Shown: positions 26,132 through 34,129, numbered from the stretch's first letter. The stretch is 39,291 bases of DNA from JACZXC01 sp036447375 (GCA_036447375.1 JAZFUU010000238.1:1-39291), one strand, 5' to 3'. The notes: a model not told the origin generated them from the letters alone. Made by a program: numbers and translations.

Positions 26132-27141
26132 GGGTGATCTCCGAAGATGTCGAGTATCGAGTCGAGGTTCGAGGCCACTCGCGCCGGGGAAACGCCGACC
26201 GTCGGCGCGTAGAGCATCGGATTTTCGGTCAGTCCGGTCCATTGGGCCAGGCGATCGCGCGCCTCGTCGGGGGTGCAGGCGATGGCGATCTCATCCACGA
26301 GCTCGTCGGGAACGGCCTCGGCCATCGCTTTGATATCGAAGGAGCGGAGCGCTGCCCGACAGGCCTGGCCGACTTCACTCATGCCGTGGAAATCGAGGAT
26401 CGAGTGGTAGAGCTTGGTGGTGAAGTAGAAGCCGATCTGATTCTTGGCATCTCGGACCGCGGTGTCGCGGTCTTCCTGGATCGACGTGAGCACGTAGGGC
26501 GCCAGCACGCAGGCATTCTCCTGCCGTTCGTTCTGCTTCTCGGCGGCGCGAAGGCCTGGGATCGTGACTTCCCGGTGCCAGCGGCGGGTCGCGATGGGGT
26601 GGCCGACAAGACCGTCGGCGACGGCGCCCGCGGTGGCGACCATGCCGCGGTTCACGGCGGCGATCCAGATCGGGATCCGCTCCCGCGCGGCGCCCGGTCG
26701 GGAATAGATCGGAACGCGAATCTTCCAGTACTCCCCGTCCCAGCTGAAGCCGCCTCCCTTCTGGGAGCCGATGGCGGAACCCAGAAGCAGGACGAGTTCG
26801 CGCATGCGGGCAGCGGGGGCCGAGAAGGGTACGGCGAACCAATCCTCGTTCATACGCCGCGTCGCACTTCCCAGGCCCAGGATCATCCGTCCCTGGGAGA
26901 GCTCGTCCAGGTCCATGGCGGCGCTGGCGTGAAGGAGCGGCGAGCGGGTGAAGGCGTTGGCGATGGCCGTCCCGATCCGGATCCGTTGGGTCGCCTGGGC
27001 GATGGCGCCCAGCGGCACGTAGCCGTGGCGATTGAAGAATTCGATGGTGAAGACGCTGTCGAAGCCAGCGGCCTCGGCGCGAATGGCCAGTTTTACGTCC
27101 TCCCGAACCGATCCTGCCGTCAGTACGAGCCCGATCTGCAC
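26128..27141 (-). CDS. LLM class flavin- or F420-dependent oxidoreductase
   Basis: This 337-residue TIM-barrel protein belongs to the luciferase-like monooxygenase superfamily. Seen features are QIGLVLTAGS, AEAAGFDSVFTIEFFNRH, the RIRIGTAIANAFTRSPL strand, LDELSQGRMILGLGSATRR and IPIWIAAVNRGMVATAG. The pattern is like F420-dependent members (methylene-H4MPT reductase type) as much as FMN-dependent ones, so the cofactor is undecided. The GTG at 27141 has GGGAGGAA four bases upstream and is preferred to the TTG at 27156. The thioesterase gene overlaps its stop by four bases. The gene diverges from the zinc-ribbon/ArsA cluster. Confidence 0.88.
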   Translation of the reverse strand: MQIGLVLTAGSVREDVKLAIRAEAAGFDSVFTIEFFNRHGYVPLGAIAQATQRIRIGTAIANAFTRSPLLHASAAMDLDELSQGRMILGLGSATRRMNEDWFAVPFSAPAARMRELVLLLGSAIGSQKGGGFSWDGEYWKIRVPIYSRPGAARERIPIWIAAVNRGMVATAGAVADGLVGHPIATRRWHREVTIPGLRAAEKQNERQENACVLAPYVLTSIQEDRDTAVRDAKNQIGFYFTTKLYHSILDFHGMSEVGQACRAALRSFDIKAMAEAVPDELVDEIAIACTPDEARDRLAQWTGLTENPMLYAPTVGVSPARVASNLDSILDIFGDHP

Positions 27142-27181
27142 CGGTTCCTCCCGCAAGCGCCATCCCTGTGACGAGCTTCCA

Positions 27182-27297
27182 TCCTATCTCAAGCGGATAG
27201 GGATCTCTCAGCCCCGTGACCGGATGCGTCACGGGGGTGGGCTTTCTTGGTGGCGTGACACGGAGCCGGGCTCCCCCGCCGGATCCCTGAAATAGGA
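27182..27297 (+). promoter_or_regulatory. Candidate structured 5' leader of the zinc-ribbon/ArsA operon
   Basis: Several pairings can be drawn here. CCCCGTGAC (27212-27220) pairs perfectly with GTCACGGGG (27228-27236) around a 7-base loop. AGGGATC (27199-27205) pairs with GATCCCT (27282-27288), enclosing that hairpin and a second, weaker one (GGAGC/GCTCC, 27262-27274). TCCTAT (27182-27187) is complementary to ATAGGA at the ribosome site (27292-27297), and the overlapping CCTATC (27183-27188) to GATAGG (27196-27201). The nested layout just before a start codon looks like a cis-regulatory RNA, but I could not match it to a known riboswitch class. The transcription start is unknown; if it lies after 27188 the proposed switch is not transcribed. 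Confidence 0.4.
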
Positions 27298-27303
27298 GCA
27301 CCC

Positions 27304-27504
27304 ATGAAACCGATCTTTCGAACTCTGACACGTTGCCTGGTCTGCGGCTTCGCCGAGGTTCGGACCGATGAGGTCATCGACCGCGGGATCGTATTCCTCG
27401 CCGAGTGTCCCCGCTGCGAACATCGCTGGACGTCGAGCGAGCCGCGAGCCGCTCTGGCCATGGCGCGCGCCGGATCGTCGCGGGAGGTCGCGTCCGCGGC
27501 GTGA
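27304..27504 (+). CDS. Small zinc-ribbon protein
   Basis: This 66-residue protein has two CxxC knuckles, CLVCG at 11-15 and CPRCE at 35-39, with a spacing typical of a zinc ribbon. The segment between them is predicted to be beta strands and the tail is Ala/Arg-rich. AGGAG (27294-27298) precedes the ATG by five bases. The ArsA gene starts 12 bases after its stop, so it is probably the first gene of that operon. It may bind nucleic acid or a protein partner; no named family was recognised. Confidence 0.75.
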   Translation: MKPIFRTLTRCLVCGFAEVRTDEVIDRGIVFLAECPRCEHRWTSSEPRAALAMARAGSSREVASAA

Positions 27505-27516
27505 TACCGTCGGGCC

Positions 27517-28704
27517 GTGAGGCTCGTCCTGTACACGGGGAAAGGGGGCGTTGGCAAGACGACCACGGCTGCGGCGACGGCTGTCTGCGCCGCGGAACGG
27601 GGTCGCCGTACCCTCGTCGCCTCGGCCGATGCGGCCCACAGTCTCGGAGACGTATTCGAGCAGAAGCTCGGACCGCAACCCGTCGAGCTTGCCCCACGCC
27701 TCCACGCCGTCGAGATCGACGCGCGGTCGGAGATGGCTCGACATTGGGGCCGCATTCGCGAGTTTCTGATCGACCTGCTGCAGCACCAGGGAATCGATGC
27801 CGTCGTCGCCGAGGAGTTGGCGCTGCTACCGGGCGCCGAGGAGCTGACCACGCTCCTGGCCGTTGAAGCGTTTGCCGGGTCCGAGGACTACGACCTGGTC
27901 ATCGTCGATTGCGCGCCCACCGATGCGGCCCTGCGGATGCTGACGCTACCGGACATCGCCCACCGGGCACTCCGGATCCTGCTGCCCCTGGCCCGCGTCG
28001 TGGCGGGGGTTGCGGTGCCCGTGGCGCGGGCGTTGGTCTCGATGCCGCTACCGGGCGCCGCGGTGTTTCGCGATGTGGACCGGTTTCTCTATGGCGAGAT
28101 GAGAGCGCTGCAGAAGCGCGTCACGGCACCGACGACCAGCGTGCGGATCGTGGTTACCCCCGAACGCATGGTGATCGAGGAAGCCCGGCGAACCCACACG
28201 GAACTCTCCCTCTTCGAGGTCGGCTGCGACGCGGTCGTGATGAACCGCCTCCTGCCCCCGTCCGCAGCGGGAGAGGCATTCTTTCGGGAGTGGGCGCGGG
28301 TCGAGCAGGAGCGTCAACGCGAGGTCGCGGAACTCTTCGCGCCGGTCCCGGTATTCGGGGCACCTCTGCAGGACGATGAAGTGACCGGGCTCGAGCGCCT
28401 CGCAGCGCACGGGCACGGGATCTTCGAACACGTGGAACCCGACGCTCTGCTCTCGCGTGCTCCCCGCGTTCGATTCGACCGCGACGGGGGGGAATACCGA
28501 GCGTTGATCCCACTCCCCAACGCCGAGCCCGACCGTCTCGACGTCGTCAAGATCGACGACGAACTCACCATCACCACCGGCCCGCGGCGCCGTAGCCTCA
28601 AGCTCCCGCGGCGCATCGTTCCCCTGGACGTCGTGGGCGCGAAGCTCGAGGGGTCGTCCCTGGTGGTGCGTTTTGCGCGTGAAACATCCGCCGTCGGTGA
28701 TTGA
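27517..28704 (+). CDS. ArsA/Get3-like ATPase with C-terminal HSP20-like domain (copy 1)
   Basis: This 395-residue P-loop ATPase belongs to the ArsA/Get3 (TRC40) group of SIMIBI NTPases. It has the deviant Walker A TGKGGVGKTTTA with the signature lysine, the switch I motif DAAHSLGD (DPAHSLSD in Get3) and switch II DCAPTDAALR. An A-loop-like PLQDDEVTGLERL follows. The last 80 residues resemble the HSP20-like tail seen on some bacterial ArsA proteins (ELTITTGPRRRSLKLPRR). The metal-binding cysteines of arsenite-pump ArsA are not evident, and no arsB, arsD or arsR is nearby, so an arsenite role is unlikely. The GTG at 27517 is the only sensible start. Its stop overlaps the second copy by four bases. 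A heterodimer of the two copies is plausible but inferred. Confidence 0.92.
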   Translation: MRLVLYTGKGGVGKTTTAAATAVCAAERGRRTLVASADAAHSLGDVFEQKLGPQPVELAPRLHAVEIDARSEMARHWGRIREFLIDLLQHQGIDAVVAEELALLPGAEELTTLLAVEAFAGSEDYDLVIVDCAPTDAALRMLTLPDIAHRALRILLPLARVVAGVAVPVARALVSMPLPGAAVFRDVDRFLYGEMRALQKRVTAPTTSVRIVVTPERMVIEEARRTHTELSLFEVGCDAVVMNRLLPPSAAGEAFFREWARVEQERQREVAELFAPVPVFGAPLQDDEVTGLERLAAHGHGIFEHVEPDALLSRAPRVRFDRDGGEYRALIPLPNAEPDRLDVVKIDDELTITTGPRRRSLKLPRRIVPLDVVGAKLEGSSLVVRFARETSAVGD

Positions 28705-29867
28705 GAGTGCGCGTTCTCCTACACACGGGAAAAGGGGGGGTCGGCAAGACCAGTCTCGCCGTCGCGACGGCGGTGGGGGCCGCGCAACACGGACATCGCG
28801 TTTTTCTGGTTTCGACAGACTCGGCGCATAGCCTGGGCGATGCCCTGGGGCGCGAAGTGGGGCCGCACCCCGTCGAGGTGGCGGACGGCGTGATCGCACA
28901 GGAGGTGTGCGCCCTCGCCGAGCTCGACCGTTCCTGGTCCGAGATTCAAGAGTGGCTTCACGAGTTGCTGCGCGACGACTCCGACGATCTGGTGGCCGAG
29001 GAATTGCTCGTCTTTCCGGGACTCGAAGAACTCGTCGCGCTGCGCAGGCTGCGCGAAATCGAAGCGACAGGCGAGTTCGACGTGTGCGTGGTGGACTGCG
29101 CACCCACGGGATCCACCTTGCGACTGCTTCGGTTTCCGGACGTGCTGCGCCTGTTCATGGAAAACTTCTTCGATTTCAAACGCAAAGCCGCGCGTGTCAT
29201 TCGACCGCTGGCGAACCGAGTGGGCGCGGGCCGCCTGGTGGCGCCCGACTCGGTCTTCGAAGCATTTGAACGCTTGTACCGGGACGTCGAGAGTGTGCGC
29301 CAGGTTCTGCTCGACGGAGATCGCACGAGCGCGCGACTGGTGGTAAATCCGGCGCGCGTCATCGTCGACGAAACGCGTCGCTCGTACAGCTACCTGAACC
29401 TCTATGGGGTCGCGACCGATGCCGTGCTCGTCAATCGGGTGTTGCCAGCGGACGCCGTTCGCGGCTACTTCGCCCGATGGGGCGAGCGTCAGAAGCACGA
29501 GCTGGAAGAGATCGAACGCTCCTTCCCCGTACCGCTCTTCCATGTGCCGCTGTATCCAAGCGAGCCGATCGGGGTCGAAGCCCTCGGAGAGTTGTCCAGA
29601 CAGGTCTACGGGGATCGCGATCCGGCACAACACTTCACCCGAAGCCGTCCGATACGCCTCGCCAAGCGAGGCGGACGCACGCAGCTCGAGATCGATCTGC
29701 CGAACGTGACAAAGCAAGAAGTCGAGGTGACGCTCCACGGCGACCAGCTGCTGGTGAGGGTGTGCGACGCACAGCGTCGGATCGCCCTGCCGGCTTCCGT
29801 CGCGGGCTGCGTTGTCGCGAGCGCCCGCCTCGAGGCGGGGGTGCTCGAGGTGGTTTTCGAACCGTGA
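28701..29867 (+). CDS. ArsA/Get3-like ATPase with C-terminal HSP20-like domain (copy 2)
   Basis: This second, divergent copy has 388 residues. It shows HTGKGGVGKTSLA, switch I DSAHSLGD, switch II DCAPTGSTLR and an A-loop PLYPSEPIGVEAL. The C-terminal tail again fits an HSP20-like fold (QLEIDLPNVTKQEVEVTL, ending EAGVLEVVFEP). A hydrophobic and aromatic stretch (FPDVLRLFMENFFDFKRKA) follows switch II where Get3 has its client-binding helices. The TTG at 28701 overlaps the first copy's stop (TTGA); a GTG at 28707 is the alternative. The two proteins differ enough to be old paralogs and not a recent duplication. Both keep all nucleotide-binding motifs, so both are likely active. Confidence 0.92.
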   Translation: MRVRVLLHTGKGGVGKTSLAVATAVGAAQHGHRVFLVSTDSAHSLGDALGREVGPHPVEVADGVIAQEVCALAELDRSWSEIQEWLHELLRDDSDDLVAEELLVFPGLEELVALRRLREIEATGEFDVCVVDCAPTGSTLRLLRFPDVLRLFMENFFDFKRKAARVIRPLANRVGAGRLVAPDSVFEAFERLYRDVESVRQVLLDGDRTSARLVVNPARVIVDETRRSYSYLNLYGVATDAVLVNRVLPADAVRGYFARWGERQKHELEEIERSFPVPLFHVPLYPSEPIGVEALGELSRQVYGDRDPAQHFTRSRPIRLAKRGGRTQLEIDLPNVTKQEVEVTLHGDQLLVRVCDAQRRIALPASVAGCVVASARLEAGVLEVVFEP

Positions 29868-30003
29868 GCCGCAGATCGATGGAGCCCCGTTGTCGTGGTA
29901 CGGTCCGGTATTGACGACAGAGATCGATGAATCGGGGTGTTTTCAACACACTCAAATTTCACGCGCTATCAAGACCCGAGCAGTTCTGCCCGAAAAGACA
30001 GAC

Positions 30004-31503
30004 GTGAAAGACGTGCTGCAGCAAGGCCCCGAAACCCCTTCGCCGTTGAAGCGGTTTCCGCGCGACGAGTCGTGTTCGGCTCGCGCCGCGGCAACGTCGC
30101 GATTTCGGCCTGCGCCGGCTCGTAGCGGACGCGGCGTTCTCGTGTTGGCTGCGATCGCCTTGGGAATTTTCGCGCAACCCGCGTACGCCGCCAAACTCGT
30201 GGACGTTCGGATCGGATCGCATCCGGAGTTTACTCGTATCGTGATCGAACTCGATGAGCCCTCGGGCTATCGGATCGAGCGTCGGACTCACGACGACGGA
30301 AGCGGCGAGATTCTCGTAACGATCGAGGCCGCTTCGGTTCCACGGAGCATTCGCTCGGGTAGTTCACTCGTCGAGTGGGTCACCGTCGAGAAAGTTCTCG
30401 GCCGTTCGATGGCGCGCATCCAGCTCAGCGACGCAGGTCTGGGCCTGCGCGAGATGATCCTGACCAAGCCGTCGCGGATCGTGCTCGACGTGATGGGCAC
30501 GCCTCAGAAAACGGCGACTTTCGAATCGATGCGATCCCCCAAGGCGGCGCGCCCGTCCAAGAAAAAGCCGGCTCAGTCCGCGCCGAAACCCGAACCCGCG
30601 GTCGCCAAGACGCCGGTGGTGGTGCCGAAACCTCCGGCCCCGATGAAGCCGGTCGCCGTCCAAGAGCTTTCTTCCCCGGTTCAGCCGGATCCGGAACCCG
30701 AGCCCGCGCCCGAACCGGCGTTGGTTGCCGAGACGCCCGAACCGGCGTTGGTTGCCGAGACGCCCCGGCCGCCGCCCGATCCGGAGCTCGAGCCGGAGAT
30801 CGTGCTCGAGCCCTCGGCGCCCGACGTCGTGCCCGAGCCGGAGATCGCGTTCGAGTCCCCGACCCCCGCTGTTTGGCCCGAGCCGGTTCGAGTCGCGGTG
30901 GACGACGGCGATGGCGGAAGCGGGTCCGGGACGGCAATCGGGGTATCGGGGCTGTTGGCGGGAGCCGCCGGCGTGTTGCTGATGACCCTCACGGGTGTCG
31001 CGTGGATGATCCGGCGGCGCTCGTCGCCCTCGGACGATGCCCCGACTTCTTTTTACGGCGAAGATGAGGACGGACTCGCTGGCGTCTCCATTGGAACCGA
31101 CGAGAACCGAACCGAAGGAATTGGAACCGAAGAAACGGAAGGATACGAAGTGAGCCCGGAGTTCACTTCGGACGAGCCCGGGCCGTTCGACGAGCCCGAG
31201 AAAGAGGAAAGCAGCATGCAACTCGGTACGCACGAATCCCCGGACCTCGGTCAGAGCAGCGGTGCTCCGGACGTCATGCGACTGATGCAGGAGATGCAGC
31301 AGCGCGTCGCCAATCTCGAGAGTCGCCTGGACCAGTCCATCGAGGCCCGAGAGCAGCTCGAGCAGCAAGTGGCCGCCCAGAGTGAGGAGCTTCGAGTCCA
31401 GCGGGCCGCCATTGCTCGCACCCAGCGGGCCCTGCGCGGCATGGCCCGCCCAGAAGAGGAAGCGACGGAACCGGCCTTGAAGAGGCCCGGCGCGCCCGCG
31501 TAA
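30004..31503 (+). CDS. AMIN-domain, transmembrane, coiled-coil envelope protein
   Basis: The order of parts is: a basic N-terminal stretch and hydrophobic segment (GVLVLAAIALGIFAQPAYA, around 44-62), likely a signal peptide or anchor; an AMIN domain from about 63 to 160 (AKLVDVRIGSHPEFTRIVIE); a Pro/Glu-rich linker with a perfect repeat; a transmembrane helix near 310-337 ending in IRRR; an acidic linker; and a coiled coil near 424-480 (QEMQQRVANLESRL). AMIN domains anchor secretin, pilus or cell-wall enzymes to peptidoglycan or the envelope. The layout recalls FimV-like proteins without LysM. The GTG at 30004 (499 residues) is one choice; other in-frame starts exist and none has a good ribosome site. 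A weak AT-rich promoter-like stretch lies at 29943-29972. gspAB lie 0.9 kb downstream. Confidence 0.75.
   Translation: MKDVLQQGPETPSPLKRFPRDESCSARAAATSRFRPAPARSGRGVLVLAAIALGIFAQPAYAAKLVDVRIGSHPEFTRIVIELDEPSGYRIERRTHDDGSGEILVTIEAASVPRSIRSGSSLVEWVTVEKVLGRSMARIQLSDAGLGLREMILTKPSRIVLDVMGTPQKTATFESMRSPKAARPSKKKPAQSAPKPEPAVAKTPVVVPKPPAPMKPVAVQELSSPVQPDPEPEPAPEPALVAETPEPALVAETPRPPPDPELEPEIVLEPSAPDVVPEPEIAFESPTPAVWPEPVRVAVDDGDGGSGSGTAIGVSGLLAGAAGVLLMTLTGVAWMIRRRSSPSDDAPTSFYGEDEDGLAGVSIGTDENRTEGIGTEETEGYEVSPEFTSDEPGPFDEPEKEESSMQLGTHESPDLGQSSGAPDVMRLMQEMQQRVANLESRLDQSIEAREQLEQQVAAQSEELRVQRAAIARTQRALRGMARPEEEATEPALKRPGAPA
30711..30764 (+). repeat. Perfect tandem repeat, two 27-base units
   Basis: Positions 30711-30737 and 30738-30764 are identical, each encoding PEPALVAET (shifted by frame at the edges) in the Pro/Glu-rich linker of the AMIN protein. 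The perfect identity suggests recent slippage. Being in frame, it changes only linker length. Confidence 0.9.
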
Positions 31504-31507
31504 CAGC

Positions 31508-32350
31508 CTACGCAGCATCGAGGGCGCCGAGGGCCCCCGCGAATTCTCCATTCTCCAGGAAGAGCACCTCGCGTCCGCCGCTGGTGACCATGAAACGAAG
31601 GATTTCCATCAACGGGTCGTTCGCCCGCAAGGTGCTACCGGCGAAGACGATCTGTTGGACGGGAACCGCCGCCGCCAGCCCATTGCAGATGAGACCGACG
31701 TTCTCTCCCACCAGGCCCAGGATCGCATGGGCCAGATCCGCCGGGGATGGCACCGGTTCCGACGCCGGGCGAGCCAGCTTGGCGAAGGACGAAGCATTGA
31801 GGTCGCCGGGAAGCGGGGCGTCTCCCGACCCGTAGATGTCCGACACCGATAGATCCACCCTGCGCCGGTCTCCCTTTCGGGCCAGCGCAACGAGCTCGTC
31901 GAAATTCGCAGTCCCGACCAATGCGGCTCCCAGGCCAATCAGGGTTCCACCACCCAGGGCCGTGCCTCCCAGGCGCGTCACGGTTTCACCGTCTACCAGC
32001 ATCGCCGAAGTCCCGGTGCCCAGGGAGACGAGCAGGTATCGATGGGTCGGGCACGAGGCGGCTTCTCGCAGAATTTCTTGCGCGCCCCGACGCCAGGCTT
32101 CGAACTCCTGGGCACGGGCGGTGTCGAAACTCAAGAGCCGAGCCAACTTTGGGGCACCACCTCCGGTGATGCCAACCCGTTTCGGCCCGGCGAGTTCGAT
32201 CTTCCGGGCCACTTCCTCAATGGCCTGGGCGGAGGCGAGTTGCAGGCTGGTGTTCCCATCTTGCGTGCGTATGGCGAGTTTTATGAGTGTCGCGCCCACA
32301 TCGGCGCCGATAATGGTTCCAGACGAGGATCGGGGATCGGGTTTCTTCAT
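31508..32350 (-). CDS. Type II pantothenate kinase-like protein (fumble family)
   Basis: The enzyme phosphorylates pantothenate in the first step of coenzyme A synthesis. The 280-residue product has the ASKHA-fold phosphate-1 motif IGADVGATLIKLA, SLGTGTSAML as phosphate-2, RLGGTALGGGTLIGLG, and a late glycine-rich adenosine segment VFAGSTLRANDPL. These match the eukaryotic/staphylococcal type II group and not the CoaA or CoaX types. The ATG at 32350 is chosen because it precedes the first strand; no ribosome site is obvious and the frame is open to 32434. It converges with the AMIN gene, with four bases between the stops, and its start is 35 bases from the divergent gspA start. Confidence 0.82.
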   Translation of the reverse strand: MKKPDPRSSSGTIIGADVGATLIKLAIRTQDGNTSLQLASAQAIEEVARKIELAGPKRVGITGGGAPKLARLLSFDTARAQEFEAWRRGAQEILREAASCPTHRYLLVSLGTGTSAMLVDGETVTRLGGTALGGGTLIGLGAALVGTANFDELVALARKGDRRRVDLSVSDIYGSGDAPLPGDLNASSFAKLARPASEPVPSPADLAHAILGLVGENVGLICNGLAAAVPVQQIVFAGSTLRANDPLMEILRFMVTSGGREVLFLENGEFAGALGALDAA

Positions 32351-32385
32351 CAGTGAGCTAAACTCATGTCGGTGGCCCCCCAACC

Positions 32386-33381
32386 ATGTATACCGCGTTC
32401 TACGACCTCGGCGAGAAACCCTTCTCGCTGACACCGGATCCCCGGTATCTGTTCCTCGCCGTTTCCCACCGCGAGGCGTTGGCGCACGTTCTTTATGGCA
32501 TCGATCAAGGAGAGGGATTCATCGTAGTTACCGGTGAGGTCGGAACCGGTAAGACCACTCTCTGTCGCGCACTCTTGCAGAGACTCGGCGCGGGAACCGA
32601 GGTCGCCTACATCTTCAATCCCGTGCTGACGGGTGACGAGTTGCTGCGCGCCGTCAACGCAGAATTTTCGCTTCCCACCGACGGGCGTACACGCCATCAG
32701 CTGAACGACCAGCTCAATCAATTTCTGCTTCGGATGAAGAAGGCCGGCCGACACGTGCTGTTGATCATAGACGAGGCTCAGAATCTCTCTCGCGGCACTC
32801 TCGAACAGGTTCGTCTGCTCTCGAATCTGGAGACCGCTACCTCGAAGCTCGTTCAGATCCTGCTGTTCGGGCAGCCTGAACTCGACGACATGCTCGATTC
32901 GAATGAGATGCGCCAGCTCCGGCAGCGAATTGGGGTGCGCTCGGGGCTCGGGCCCATGACCGCCACCGAGACACGCGAATATGTTCGGCATCGCCTGCGA
33001 ATCGCCCGGGGCGGCGATTGCGATCTCTTCAGTGAGAGCGCGTTGCGCGAGGTGCATCGCCGGACCCGGGGTGTTCCGCGCCTCGTGAATCTACTCTGCG
33101 ATCGATCTCTTCTCACCGGCTACGCCGCGAGTTCGCGTTTGATCGAATCGAAAACCGTGAACCAGGCGTTCCGAGAGATTTTCGGGGTGCATCGCCGTTC
33201 GCGCTGGCGCCGCGCGTTCTTCCGCAGCCTGCCGGCTGCGGTCGTGCTCGTCGCGGCGCTCGGGGCCGTGGCCTGGAACCAGAGCGCCGCTCGACTGCCC
33301 TGGCCGGTCTCGAGCGAAGCCGCCGCGGAGGCGGTGCCGCGCTCATCCGACCCGATGGAAGCCCGGAGAGAGTCCGAATGA
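32386..33381 (+). CDS. gspA: GspA/ExeA-type AAA ATPase
   Basis: This 331-residue protein matches the ExeA/GspA ATPase. It has the standard N-terminus YTAFYDLGEKPFSLTPDPRYLF, Walker A GEVGTGKT (50-57), Walker B LLIIDEAQNLS (DE at 129-130), and RTRGVPRLVNLLCDRSLL as sensor II/lid region. A transmembrane helix lies near 278-297 (AAVVLVAALGAVAWN), followed by a short periplasmic tail. In Aeromonas, ExeA and ExeB form a complex that helps the type II secretin assemble through peptidoglycan. The peptidoglycan-binding domain found at the C-terminus of full-length ExeA is missing here. Its stop overlaps gspB by four bases. Confidence 0.9.
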   Translation: MYTAFYDLGEKPFSLTPDPRYLFLAVSHREALAHVLYGIDQGEGFIVVTGEVGTGKTTLCRALLQRLGAGTEVAYIFNPVLTGDELLRAVNAEFSLPTDGRTRHQLNDQLNQFLLRMKKAGRHVLLIIDEAQNLSRGTLEQVRLLSNLETATSKLVQILLFGQPELDDMLDSNEMRQLRQRIGVRSGLGPMTATETREYVRHRLRIARGGDCDLFSESALREVHRRTRGVPRLVNLLCDRSLLTGYAASSRLIESKTVNQAFREIFGVHRRSRWRRAFFRSLPAAVVLVAALGAVAWNQSAARLPWPVSSEAAAEAVPRSSDPMEARRESE

Positions 33382-34094
33382 GTGCGATTCTGAAAGCTCT
33401 TTGGCGGCTCGAAGAAGACGAGGCCTCGCGGTACCGCCGGCCTGCCGACGAGTCGATCTCGCGCTCCGGCGTGCGCAGTCAGGGAAGTCGTTGGTTCGTC
33501 GCCGCGGCCGCTCTCTCGGTGGGGATCGCATTGGGGGCGGCGGGGCTCGTGTTCTTGCCGCGGGGAGCGGTTGACCCGACTCCCCGCATCGCCGTCGCCC
33601 CGGATCCGGAGTTGCTTCCGGCTCCCGACGTGGCGCGCAACGTGTCCAGCACGGTGATCTTGACGGAGCCCGATGTACCCGTAGCATTGACGTTGGAACC
33701 CCAACCCGAAGTGTTCTCGGGTGAGGGTCTCTCCCGGGCCGCCCTGGCGTCGCGCGTCGAGATCGTCGAACGCCTCGCCCTCCCGGCGAAATCGGCTCCG
33801 TCGCCACCGCCCATCGATGCCTCTCCCGCGGTCTTCGCTGCGCCTCCGTCCGCGACCGTTGCTCTCAGCAAGCTGGCTCGCGCTCCGATTCCAGCGGTCT
33901 TCGTGGCGCGAACCGTCTGGCACCCACGTTCGGAGCGACGGATCGCCGAGGTCAACGTGGAGGGTCGCGTGGATCTGCTGCTTCTGCGTGAGGGCGATGC
34001 GGTGGGTCCACTGGTCGTGAGCCAGATCGATCCGTCGGGAGTCGTGTTCCTACACGACCAGATCGAAGTCCGCCGTCGCGTCGGCGTCCAATAG
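33378..34094 (+). CDS. gspB: GspB/ExeB-type general secretion protein
   Basis: The 238-residue protein begins with MSAILKALWRLEED, the hallmark cytoplasmic N-terminus of GspB. A transmembrane helix follows near 37-60 (WFVAAAALSVGIALGAAG), then a long Pro/Ala/Val-rich periplasmic linker. The C-terminal GspB domain is VWHPRSERRIAEVNVEGR, then LREGDAVGPLVVSQI and VVFLHDQIEVRR. The ATG overlaps the gspA stop (ATGA). None of the core type II secretion genes (gspC to gspO) is in the window, so this pair is separated from its secreton or serves another secretin. Confidence 0.88.
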   Translation: MSAILKALWRLEEDEASRYRRPADESISRSGVRSQGSRWFVAAAALSVGIALGAAGLVFLPRGAVDPTPRIAVAPDPELLPAPDVARNVSSTVILTEPDVPVALTLEPQPEVFSGEGLSRAALASRVEIVERLALPAKSAPSPPPIDASPAVFAAPPSATVALSKLARAPIPAVFVARTVWHPRSERRIAEVNVEGRVDLLLLREGDAVGPLVVSQIDPSGVVFLHDQIEVRRRVGVQ

Positions 34095-34129
34095 TCGTCG
34101 AGTAGGACTCGGGGACCGCCGCTTCGCCC

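Noticed and set aside
27517..29867. Arsenical resistance operon
   Set aside because: No arsB, arsD, arsR or arsC nearby and the ATPases lack evident metalloid-binding cysteines.
29911..29939. TTGACG as a -35 for the AMIN gene
   Set aside because: No -10-like hexamer occurs 16-18 bases downstream; the sequence there is GGGGTG-like.
30711..30764. CRISPR-like repeat
   Set aside because: Two directly adjacent units with no spacer inside a coding sequence; this is a tandem linker repeat.
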